Of a DNA stretch of 64,000 nt, positions 36,650 to 48,000 are shown piece by piece. A program made the position numbers and the translations under genes. Numbering within the stretch: position 1 is the first letter of the stretch; each line of letters starts with the position of its first letter. Location: NCBI RefSeq assembly GCF_028583425.1, contig NC_072801.1:60093766-60157765 (forward strand). Reading direction: 5' to 3'. The DNA is from Eublepharis macularius (taxonomy: Eukaryota > Chordata > Lepidosauria > Squamata > Eublepharidae). Under the pieces are notes generated by a model. The model saw only the letters and a program-made list of their open reading frames with translations, had not been told where the DNA came from and searched no databases.

Positions 36650-38990
36650 CTCAAGGATGTGTTTGTGCCAAAGAATACAGCACCTCCACATAAAGTGGGC
36701 TGTCTTGTTTACATCCACAAAACGCAGACTCTAATTCAGTGGCCCAAGGTGGCTTTAGAACATTCTTGTCCAGAATGGAATGGTGAAAAACTTTTCTTCA
36801 AAACACGCTTAGCTCTCCTGCGGTCCTCATTGTTTCTAAAGAACAGTCTAAAAGTCCTGTGCTCCAGGGCCTGGGTACAATCCACATAGATTTCAGTTTC
36901 TGAACTATTACTTGATAATGGACTCTGGTATCGTTTTCCTTCTCCAACAACATGCCTACCTAACTTTTCACTGGCAGACCTGGAAGCCTTTCCCACTTAT
37001 CTCACACATCACATCTGCAGAATGCGTTTACTCAGGGAGGAAAAGATGCCTTGTATGCCCTCAAAGGTACTCTAATGACTACCTTTCCTAATGACTATGA
37101 ATAATTAGTTATTCTAATTATTACCAGTCTAATTTCCTGTCCTAGGGCTCGCCACTGGCATTCAAAGACAGGATTAAAACTTGAAAGTCTTGCTCAAAAT
37201 TAAAATCCCTGCTGGCAAAATGTAAAGATTTCAAGGTAATCTTGAAGGAAGCTTTTGTCCAAGGTGAGAATGGATGCGATTTAAAAAATACTGGGATGTA
37301 TCAAGTCCCTTCTGAACAGAATTTTTTTTTTCAATTCAGTCCTGTAAACGAGAGACCCAATTCCATTCACATGACTCAAGTAGGTTCTTGACATCACCTG
37401 AAGAACCCTTCACTGGGGCAAAGCTTTTTTCAAGAGCTGATTTTACACTCAGATTCTCCCTTATCCTGAAGTCTTGCACATAAAAGATTTGATTTCTATC
37501 CTGACCTTCTCCCAAGGAACTCAGGATGTCATAAGTGGTTCCTCCCTTCAACCTCATGAGGTTGGGTAGGATGAGAGATGGTGGCCAAGGCCACCCAGTG
37601 AAGTTCATGGCAGAGTTGAAATTCGATTTAGAGTCTCCTAACTTCTACTGCAACACTAACTCCCAAACCACACTGCTTCTGAGAATCTATTAAACTAGAT
37701 GTCAACAACGCCCACTCTTTAAGGAGGGTGAATAGCATACCATCCACCAGTAATAGCGATCTCCTAAGCCCTTTCCTAGTTATATTTTAATTCTAAACAA
37801 ATGCATGAATCAGTACCATGATCGAGGGAGGTGGTACTTACCAGGTCTTCTAAGAGAAAACCTTATTTCTCCACAACAGCTTTTTAGCTGCTGCCTAGTT
37901 TTGTGCTAACCCTGTTAATATAACAACGTTGGATAAGCTTCCCTGAAGCTTTTGTAAATTCAGGCTCTCTCTTAGCTCAGCATTATCTTTATCTCCGATG
38001 CTTTAAGTGGAACAGAGATAATACATAACTGGTGAGTAGTTGCTGGGACAAACTTGACATGCCACTTGAAAATAGGGCAAGGTACTTGACCTCAAGTGTA
38101 GGTACCTAGTTGTTTATGAGTTTAAATAGTGACTCGGAGGACCGCTCCTTCTCCGGTTCTTTATTTATCTTGGTCACTTTTTGTTGAATTCAGTAAGTAG
38201 GTTGGAGAAAGTTCCCTTGTCCTGAATTCTTACAGGCTGATATACAATTGGGTGAATTGAACTGAATTTATTTCGGTCCACAACCAGCTTTAAACTAGTA
38301 AAGTAGGACATTCCCTTATTTGGTAAGTATTATACCAGTTAAAACTTCAGTTAAAATAATACAAATATAAATATTATAAAATCTAATTAGCATACATCAT
38401 ATAACAGTTGTCATAAATATAGCCCTGCATAAACACTTTAAAATTGGAAAGCAGAGATCTTAAACAGCCACCATATAGTAACCTTCTAAAGTGGTCTGAG
38501 TTAAAGCCCAGGTACACCTGGCTGGTGTTTGTTGCATAATTTGATCACCGTCGCACAAAATTTAGCTGTTGCCTTAGTAATGGCTAAAGATTAGTCTTTT
38601 AATAGATTATCTAAACATGCACTGTCCCTCACTGTATCAGCTCTATAATCAGACTGATTGTCTGGACTCGAATTTCTTTAGAGGGGGCAGCACAAAAAAA
38701 CATATCCCATGGTTTCCACCTCAGCTAGGGGAATTGGGTGAGTGGGAAAATACTTGGTCCATCCACTTTTAGTTCTAACAATGTGCAAGGATCTAAGGCG
38801 TGATTTTAACTAGCATTGATGCTTTTCCAATGCTACCTTCTGTCACAACTAGCCACCACCCACCACTTGCAGAATGTCCCAGGAATAATGTCAGGTATGA
38901 ATAACCTCTCAACAGTCAAAGACTACCTCTGAACTACCATTGAACAATAAATATTTGATTGGTGTAATGTATGAGTCTTACTTCAAAGAT
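36650..38990. other. Intergenic, one SINE and an unexplained open reading
   Basis: A reverse SINE lies at about 37,495-37,678 (GAGGTTGGGTAGGATGAGAG; GTTGAAATTCGATTTAGAGT). A minus-strand reading at 36,736-36,993 has protein-like composition but no start codon. 37,700-38,990 shows nothing I can name. Confidence 0.45.
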
Positions 38991-39019
38991 CTCTTGCTGA
39001 TCCTTAAAGGGTCTGGGGA

Positions 39020-39130
39020 AGGCAGCTTGGCTCAGTGGTAGAATACATGGTTTGCATGGAGAAGGTTCCATTCCTACAATAGCTGCTCATAGGTAATGAA
39101 AAGGAACTGTACTTTCTGGTTTGGTTCTAG
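39020..39130 (+). repeat. tRNA-headed SINE fragment
   Basis: GCTTGGCTCAGTGGTAGAAT, then GCATGGAGAAGGTTCCATTC: A- and B-box-like spacing as in the copy at 3,556. Confidence 0.5.
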
Positions 39131-39475
39131 AGAAACCCATGAAATGCCATTAATCCTAGAATTTTACATTTTAGTAGGAATGACAGTTGATCTTCCCTCC
39201 TTGATTTGCAAGTTTCCCCTTCAGAAACGTATGTGGCCAAACAAGTAAAACTTGAACTCAAACAACGGAAGAATAATAATTTATCTTAACAGAACAATTA
39301 GAATGACAATACTTCAAAAATTTTAGTTTACAAAAGCTCTCCATGTTAGAAGCCATTTTTTTCCTCACTAGACCCAAGCTGATAAAAAGAGAGAAATTAG
39401 GGTAAAACTGAATAAAGCTGTGATACACAAGAATCCTAAACAAGATGATCCGAGTTATCTTACAAGGAAACACTA

Positions 39476-39688
39476 TGGGGTCACCAGCTTCGAAGTGTGG
39501 CCTGGAGAACTCCCAGATTTACAACTGATTTCCACACTACAGAGGTCAGTGGAGGAAAGTGCAGCCGCATGGGGACAGGCTCTACAGCATCACATCCCCG
39601 TTGAGGTCCCTCTCCTCCCCGCACTCAGCGCTCACCTGCCACCACCCCAGATCTCTGGAGATTTTCAAGATGAAGTTGGCAACCCTTA
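39476..39688 (+). repeat. 210-bp MITE copy
   Basis: Contains CTGGAGAACTCCCAGATTTA and ACAACTGATTTCCACACTAC, and ends GAAGTTGGCAACCCTT. Confidence 0.65.
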
Positions 39689-40009
39689 AATACTTTTAGG
39701 ACTCCCACCAGCTCAGAAAACTCCTCCCAGAAGGCTCCAAACCTATTCAGAACTTGGAAATGGTCCAGAAAGTGGCTTCCAGGAGAATATTTTTCCTATT
39801 TCTTTTTAGGTAAACTGACCAACAGTTTGTTTCTGGGCTTGCTGGAGCACTTGTGGTATCAAAGTGCAATAATCCAAAGTAGGATTCAAACTGGAAGTGT
39901 CACATGATTGACCATTAAAGCCCTAAGTAGTGTGGAAAATACTGCCTTTTATCATGCAAGTAACAAGTATTGCAGTGGTATCAATAGTACTTCCATGAGA
40001 CAATTTAAG

Positions 40010-40350
40010 ATTGCTGAGGTAATCCCCTAAATTTGTAATTCAGTTAAAACTATGTTCATTTGGCAAGATATATTCTTGAAAAATCCATGCTGCTGTTTAC
40101 GAACCACTGCATTTTGTCAAAATGCTTTCTGATTGACCACTTAATGTATCTGAGCTAGTATCTTTCCAGTTATCACAGACAGACGGATTGGCCTGTAGTC
40201 TCCAGTATCCTCCTTGTTCCCGTTTTTGGAGATCGGGACATTTGCCCACCTCTAGTCTTACACTTTTCTTGTCCTCCCAGATTTTTCAAAGATGATAAAG
40301 GTTCTGAGATTACATCAGCCAGTTCCTTTTGTTGCAATTCACCTGCCCCT
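40010..40350 (-). repeat. CR1-clade LINE fragment (reverse transcriptase), reverse
   Basis: The reverse complement reads like ADVISEP-LSIIFEK and GNKEDTGDYRPI in broken frames, from the LINE RT stretch before YRPxS. Plus-strand landmarks: GACGGATTGGCCTGTAGTCT and CCCGTTTTTGGAGATCGGGA. Confidence 0.65.
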
Positions 40351-40734
40351 AAAGATTTGTACTGATTTGTATTCCCTGCCCAACTCCTGGTCCATCTTGA
40401 GCAGCAACCCTATCCCCCACTTTTGCAAGGTTCTGCACAGTTCCCCTTTTGGGAGAAGATGAAAAGCAAAACAGGAACGAAGAGGTTTTTTTGTCCCTTG
40501 GCCACCTATTAACATTTCACCATTCTAACTGAGCTGTGGGCCTTCCTGGTTATTTTTTAAAATTGACATTACTTACACCTGTCTCACTGAAACTCAAGGT
40601 ATAGTGTAAGTCAATGCAATCAATAGAATGGGAGGACATCCAATAAGCAATGTAATAGGATTGGGAAGTGAAAATTAAAAGTAAAAATCTTGAATAAAGC
40701 TGAAATAAAACATAACTGAAATAAAACAAAGAGG

Positions 40735-40855
40735 TGGAGTGGAACTGGAGGCAATGGCAAACCACCCCGTAAAAAGTCTGCCAAGAAAATGTCGTGATGC
40801 AACATCACCCATGGGTCAGTAATGACTCGGTGCTTGCACCTTTACCTTTACCTAA
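40735..40855 (+). repeat. Retroelement tail with (ACCTTT)n end
   Basis: GGCAAACCACCCCGTAAAAA, GACTCGGTGCTTGCACCTTT and a short ACCTTT array: a common amniote retroelement tail. Family not assigned. Confidence 0.5.
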
Positions 40856-41219
40856 AACATAACTATTAATCTGGCATATTAAATGACACAGAAATTGCTT
40901 AGTAGGACAATAAAGTACGTAATATACATAGTATAGTTCACAGTCTCCTCATTAAAGCACTCTTCTTTAGTCATGCCATTAAAATAAAGCCGTGTTATCT
41001 TTGTAAAAATGCTCTCCTGTATAATTATTTTGCAGAGTTTGCAGAATGCCAGCAGTGTGGGAAACTTCCTGACCATGAGGCCAGGTGGGGGCCACAAGAG
41101 AGAATGCAGGTGTATGGGCCGTTGATCTTACACGTTTGCAGGGTGGCACCTGCAGAAAGCCTTGTTCAGATGAAACTGCCATACTGGAGCACAGGGGGAA
41201 GAGGCAGTCCTACGGATAC

Positions 41220-42425
41220 AAGGGGTCAAGGCTGTAAAGGGCTCTGTATTGTAATAGCCAGTACCTTGAACTGAGCCCAGTAACTGGACAGTCAATGGAG
41301 TGACTGCAGAATGGGACTAATATGCATGGCTCTGCCTACGAGCTTCTCATAGTAACTGAACTGTGGCATTCTGCACCAAACAGAACTTCGAGGGGAGCCC
41401 TATGTAGCGTGTATTACAGAAGTCTAGTCTTGAGGTTATCGTGATTGGCCAAGTCAATGTAGGGGCCATCTTTCAGACTCAACTAATTGGTAGAAAGTGC
41501 AGCTGGCTGAATTAACTTGCTTCTCTAGCAGTAGCACTGGATCCATTATAACCCCTAAACTCTTGGCCCAGCTGAACCCCAGTGAAGGACAGCACCATGC
41601 CTTTCACAACCGGCCTTCCCAACCAGCATTATCTCTCATCAGGATTTAGTTTCAATTTGTTGACTCTTAGCCATTTAACTTCAGCGGATGGGCAGAGGAA
41701 ATTTGGATGAGACATAGAGCTGAGTCATCAACAGCATACCCAGGACAGCCAACACCCAAATTACAAAATGATTTGTCCTCAGAGCTTTACAGACGTTGAA
41801 TATAAAGGGGCAGGGCTTTTTTTCTGAGAAAAAAGGTGGTGGAACTCAGTGGGTTGCCCTAGGAGAAAATGGTCACATGGCTGGTGGCCCCGCCCCCTGA
41901 TCTCCAGCCAGAGGAGAGTTTAGATTGTCCTCCGCGCCACCAAGCACGGAGATCAGGGGGAGGGGCCACCAGCCATGTGACCATTTTCAAGAGGTTCTGG
42001 AACTCCGTTCCACTGTGTTCCCCCTGAAAAAAAAGCCCTGTAAAGGGGGATGAGGACTGTGCCCTGTAGAACCCTGCGGGATAGGTCACATGCCAGTAAC
42101 AGTGGGCCTCTGACAGCGTCTCTTTGAGTCTGGTCTGTGAGGAATGATTTGAAACAGTCCAGGACACATCCCTTGATACCCACTTCTGCCTCCAAATGCC
42201 TCAACAAGATGGCACTGTATCAAAGGCCGCAAGTAAGTCCAGTAGGAGCGACAAAGCAGCATGGCCTTTGTCCACACTTAGATGGAGATTATTTACTAAA
42301 GCCACTAGGTCTATGTCTCTCACACCCAATCTGAAACTAGAGCCCAAAGCAGATGAGTTACCCAAGAAGACCTGGAGTTGGTTGCCCAGAGAGGGTACAT
42401 TAGAGATTGGAAGATAACTGGGCAC
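41220..42425 (-). repeat. Old LINE-related composite, split by a hAT MITE
   Basis: The reverse complement of 42,050-42,425 reads LLDLLAAFDTV and, in another frame, CVLDCFKSFLTDQTQRDAV, matching the L2/CR1 RT block around AAFDTVDH. 41,220-41,800 belongs to the same kind of repeat (for example GGATTTAGTTTCAATTTGTT). 41,811-42,040 is a later insertion. Confidence 0.6.
41811..42040 (-). mobile_element. Non-autonomous hAT-like palindromic element, perfect TSD
   Basis: CAGGGCTTTTTTTC to GAAAAAAAAGCCCTG, flanked by an exact 8-bp duplication TAAAGGGG (41,803-41,810 and 42,041-42,048). Same family as 23,355-23,612, opposite orientation, with a shorter centre. Confidence 0.85.
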
Positions 42426-42549
42426 ACCATTTCTCTGCAGGGAGAGCTTTAAAAGAGTGTACAGATTACTGCCTCTTTGAGTGTGGCACAGATACTGAAG
42501 GTAACCCCCAAAATACTGTTGTTCAGGAAATACACGGATAGACTACTAC

Positions 42550-44894
42550 AGCCATAGAATCTCTTTATTCAAACAGAACACACACATACACACAACAGGG
42601 AAATAAAAGGAAAAATAATTACCAACATGGCATGACGCAGACGATGCGAAAGGCCACTTCTGTCCTTTGTGGTTTAAGAGCTTCAAGAAATATTGCCACT
42701 TATATGGGGGAGGGAGAAGAGGGGGAGACAGGAGGAGGAGCAAGGCTACAGACCACCTGGAAGTAAAGAGGTGGGGTGGAACTGGAGGGCTTAGTGCTTA
42801 TGCAAGGAACTTAGATACAGACCCACAGGACCCAAGACTCCCTTCGCCACAACTTCTCTGCCTTCTGCCCTCAATGTTTTAAGACTGACATCCAGGAACC
42901 CTGGCATTTGACTGTCTTTGCTAACCTCCCTACAGACAGACAGACACATGGATGCACCCACATAGACCCCCATGGGTACTGATCCCACACACACCTTCAA
43001 AAACCTCAAGGCGTTCTTGGCTGAGCTTTTGTAGCGTTCTTGTCGATTCTGTAGTCAGAGGTAAGGATGAGGCAGTGATTTTTTTTTTAAAACACTATAA
43101 AGGAGCGACAGGAACTCCACAAACACCAGCAGTTGGGAAGTGGGAAGACAAAAGAAGAGAGAAGCAGTAGTTCTGGGGTCTCTGGTAGACTCCCAAGAAG
43201 GATCTGGCGAGTCAAGGAAGGTATTAGGGCCTCTTTGAAGTAAGTACAGAATGGGATCCAGTGAGGACCCCTGAACTTTCCTTACAAGTGTAGTATGGTC
43301 TTGTATAACATTTAGGACTCAGAGTCAAAACTAGGAAAAAGGCAGAGGAGTTTGGTTCTCAACAGTGGCAAAACAGCCCAAGCAAACTCCACGAGTGGTG
43401 AGTGGATGAAGAATATGCTGGACTTTATAGTTAAGACATTCTGCAGCCACACACACCATTTTTGACCCCCCCCCCCTCCTTAGGATGCATTTGGAGACAA
43501 AATGCTTACTGTAATAAAGGGCAGCAAGTGAGCAGGCCAAAATCTACGGAAAACCAGTTCTTTATTTCTTAAAGTGCAGCTGGTTTCCCTTATCTGCAGA
43601 AGCCAAACTCAGAGGAGGAAAACAACAGCTTGTCATTATCTCACATTCAGATGGACAGGAGATGTTACAGAAATGTTGCTTTGCACACATCAGTGCTTTT
43701 CTTAAGTTATGGATCGAGACCATTTCTGGGACTGGCTGGAACATCCCTCTTACACCAGGGGGAAATCATTTTCCTACATACGTGCATTTCAAAGAACAGC
43801 TGCCACGGGAAGAAGAATGCAGTGACACGCCACTGTGCTTCTCCCTCCCGCCAGGTGTCTGTTGCTTGGGCCTGTGGGGGACAGTGGAGTTCTTGAACAA
43901 GCCCTTCGACAGGTCGTAAGAAAAACAAGACAGCAAAAACCCAGTGCTGAAAGTAAGGGGGAGGGGAGGCACAACCTCTAGGAGGAGACTGGGGTGAGGA
44001 CCCAGCTTAAACCCCAGCGAGCTGGTGAACATATTAAAGGGGCAGAGAAACCAGGATAATGTTTGGAGGGATGAATTCAAATTCTAAAATCTGATAAGGC
44101 TGAACACCCCACCCCCCCACACCCCAACCTGACGAAGGGGTGTTCCTTTGGGGAGAACCCCCTGATTTTCAGCTAGGGCACCCAGAGGGCCTTGCTCTGC
44201 CATCCGCTTCCAGCCACCCACTGCTCATCTCAGATGTCAGCTTCATACAGCCGTAAGTTCCTGGGGACTTGGTATGTGTGCGCGCACACACGTTAAAATG
44301 CAAATTTCATTTTTTTAAAATGCAGTGATTTCTTCTCACCCATCCCAAACCCCAACTTGCCCACACTGCTCTCCTAAACACTATTGCTTGAGGTAGCAGT
44401 CCTCAGTGAAGTCCATGATGAGCTTCTGCAGCAAATTCCCAACTCTTCGGACACTGGGTGGTGACTTCTGCTAGTTCCCACCAGCCCTATCAACAAAATT
44501 TGGGAGTAGATGGGAAGAGAGCGAGAGAGAGAGAGACTGGAAGGGTGTGGCAGATTTGTGCTTGTGGGTGGGGCCATCGGATAGAAGAGGAGCTTTCAGT
44601 ATGTCAAGAGAGGTTTTGCTTGACCGTTTTCTCCCTGCCCCATTCAGCAGACTTCTGGTACAATTCAAGTGTCAATTTTAATTGCATCAAACAGACAGGT
44701 TGCTCAGTGCAGCAATGTGTATGTGTATTTGGGAAGGGGCGGAGGAGAGAGGAACTACCCCCCCCTCATTGGAACCACTATGTTGTTGGGCTTCACCAAC
44801 CAAGGCGCCGCAAAGAGGGAAGATGCCTTTGCCACTCTCTGCATGATCATCCACTTCTCCTGCAGGCGCTCGCTGGTACCAGGTCCTGATTTCT
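42550..44894 (-). other. PPP6R1: Probable PPP6R1 3' UTR
   Basis: Follows the stop codon and is free of the repeats that crowd the region to its left. Two AATAAA signals on the minus strand, at 43,561-43,566 and 42,564-42,569, could end the transcript. Contains short CA runs and a C-run at about 43,468. The extent is inferred. Confidence 0.45.
42564..42569 (-). terminator. Candidate poly(A) signal AATAAA (distal)
   Basis: Minus strand GAATAAAGAGATTC about 2.3 kb after the PPP6R1 stop, at the point where repeat-rich DNA begins. A proximal alternative is at 43,561-43,566. Confidence 0.4.
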
Positions 44895-45006
44895 TCAGTG
44901 ATTGCTAGGGGTAAGGGAGGGAGAGAGGCCAGGCTCTTTCTTTGCCTTCTTGCTGCTTTCTCTTCTGCCCCCCCATCTGCCCACAGGGGTGAAGGCACCG
45001 GAAGGA
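44895..45006 (-). CDS. PPP6R1: PPP6R1 last coding exon (tentative)
   Basis: From TGTCCCCAG in phase 2, the reading [20 protein letters not shown] runs to a TGA at 44,897-44,895. It completes a protein of near-human length, but the basic tail is not something I recognise in the family, and another exon structure is possible. Confidence 0.5.
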
Positions 45007-48000
45007 CTGGGGACAGTCCATGGCAAAATGGACTTAACTGAGCGAGCTTCCCCAGTGATGAGACCCACCAAGAGGCTTTTATCTAGGGAGGGAGAAGGAG
45101 ATAGGAAAATGTTAACAGCCAGAAAACTAGTAAGCCCCAAGAAAGAGAAGATGGCAGCCATCATCCCAGAAACCTGTCAGACCCACCCCGGCCTCACCTG
45201 GCTACCGCTTGCTGCTGCTGTTCTGTCTGTGGGGATCTGTGCTCAGGTTGTGGAGCCTCTGTTGTCCCCTGGAGCGGCTGGGCAGAATCAGAGGTAGATG
45301 GGAGAGGTTCTACTGTGCTGCAGAGGGTGGAGAAAGCGATGTCAGGTTATATGTGGCAGGGATAACTGATTTCTCCTGCTATCACATCTGGCCAAGCTTC
45401 AGTGTTCTACATCTCTTCCCCACCCGAATCTGTTCCTCTGCAATTATTTCTAGCAATGTATCTAGCACCACAATAGGATCTCTCCCCTCCCCACCACAAT
45501 ACCTGGGTTTACCAACCACTATGGGATAGAGAAACGTCTGCCACCAGGGACATGGGTAAAGCAAAAGCAATTCCTGTCCTTGCCATCTCTATGGTAGGAT
45601 AGGAAGTAAGTTTCACCCGTCATCAACAGATTTTCCAAGGGCAGCCCATAACTACATTTCTTTTCCTCTTTCAACTAGGGCAGCATGTGTTCTCTTCCAT
45701 GTGCTTGTAATCTTTGCTTCAATCCATATAAGCTTTTCTACAGACTCCTCAAAGCAGATCCAGAAAATAGGGTGAAAGATAATCTGTGACCTCTGGGGTT
45801 TGGAACTGAACAGATTTACACTTTGCTTTTGATGTTCCCTAACCACAGAATCCTAACCACAGAACCTGCACACAGAGACATGGAAGTGTTTGTTTTTGCA
45901 TACCCAATAGGCTTCAATACTGGAGAACTTCACTCCTAGAAGATTTCAATGCTTCTTTCATGATGACGGATTTAAGATTAATGTTTGGCTGGTTTGGGTG
46001 TCCCCAATATCCTCTTTTTCAAAAAAAGTACACAAAAATGTAATTTCTTTGTTGACTGTGTATTGTGTTTTATACAACTTTTCTATAGAGTCTAAAGACA
46101 AGGGTCTTTGGAAATGCTCAGTACCAGGGTGGGTAACTTCTGCCACATTTGCCAAGGAGCTGCATGCCACACCATTTTGTCTAGCACACATAGCTGGGTG
46201 TTCACCACAGGGATCAGGAGGAGCCCCCAAGGTACCAGCAGAAACCACTGGGGCTCAGACTATTGCCAGTGTGCCTGGCCAAATACAAACTGTTTCTGCC
46301 ATGCCACCATTTTGTTTGCTGGCATCCCAACATCTTCGCAGGTAGACACTGTGGTTATTTTGACACTTGGGCCAAACAGGCTGGTAGGATTTCTAAAGTC
46401 TGCTCCACTGAACCTGACTGCCTCCATCCTCTGCTAAGTTTCTACTCTCAAGCTGCATCTTTGCTGGTATCAGTTTCATTTATTTCACAAATCAGTACCA
46501 GTTGTAGCTTCCACCCTATTAAGTGCTGTTAATTCAGTTTTCAGTGTCTATCAGTGCTTTAGAGATATTCCCTCAATGCTGACTTCTCCATGATGTCCCC
46601 TCTATCTTCCCTCAATCTGATTACAGCATGTAAGAATGCTTACTTTGAATTTCCCTCCATGCATGTAGTTTCTGATCAGCTGTTTCAAGCCCAGGATCAC
46701 ATAACTTTATTTGAATCACAGAATGACAGGAGAAGGAGTGGGCCTCGTTTTTTGTCTTTTAAAGGGAGAAATTTGAGAGGCCTTTACTGGGGGGTGGGGG
46801 TGTGCTATGATAAGCTTCATATTCTTTTGTTCTTGAATTAAGATGTGACTGGGTACAAGGGCAGTCAGCCATCTCTCCCTTGCATCACCCCACCCAAACC
46901 CCTGAAATCCTTTGAAATAGGTTAAAAGCAGATGTAATTTTGGAACCATGCAGGCTGGGAGTCCTTACTTGTATCCCGTCTTTCACAGACAATGCAGAAA
47001 GTATTCACCTTGGAAATCTTTCAATTTTTACGCTTTTTTAACTTCAGAATTTTTTTTAAAATGAAGAAAAGATTTCTAAAAAGAGCCAAAAATATTTAAA
47101 TACTTGCAAGGATTCTGGATTCAACTTTACTTTTCAAAAACACAGTGCTGTGTCATCCAGCTGCATATTCCTCATTGCTTCTGCTTACCAAGATGGTTTA
47201 CAGCTAATTACAGTTAACTTTTAGTGCTGCCTGGCTCTGGTTTGGTTGGTTTTTCATTGCTTGTGATTTAACCTTATTTATAAGCCACACATCACCTGAA
47301 GAACATCATGCTTTTAAGATAGCATACAAATGAGTTTAAGGAGTGTTGGAGATCTTATTTTCAGGTATCTCCAGTGATCTAGTGAACAATCAGACGGTAT
47401 CAAGACTACTGAGGCTCATGTGGTTTTCTGGGCCTTATGGGGAACAAAAACTCCTGGCTTACACCTGTCTCCATGATACCCACTCCTTCTCAAACTCTTT
47501 AGAAGAAATGACAGCCAAGTATGCCCCAGATGACCCCTCTCAATCTTACCTGGCTACTGTTGTCATGGTGGTAGGATTTGGTGGGTCACACCCTTCTGGG
47601 GGGCCTGTGTCTGGAGTGGGAGGATCCTGTTGAACACTAGAGGCTGCTGCAGAGGCGGTAAGGAGGGGGAAGAGCCAGAGAGATCAGAAATGCATCTGTA
47701 AAAGGGACACACTGTGCATGTGTGTGCACATGCACACACAGGCATTGCCTCTGGAAGTGCCAGACAAGGTGATAAGGTTGAAGCCCCACCCTGAGTAAAT
47801 CCCTCCCACAGAGCTGTTGTTTGAGCCTTAAGCAGAAACAGCTTGCAGCTTCTCTCTGCATTCACAAGCACAAGCACAGCAGACTTGGGACTCCAAGGAA
47901 GTTGTTAGAATTAGGCAACAACGAACTTCTGCTCCATCAAGATCTCAACTCTCAGTGAATTCTGAATGGAATGATCATCAGGAGAAATGGCTTCAAAAAT

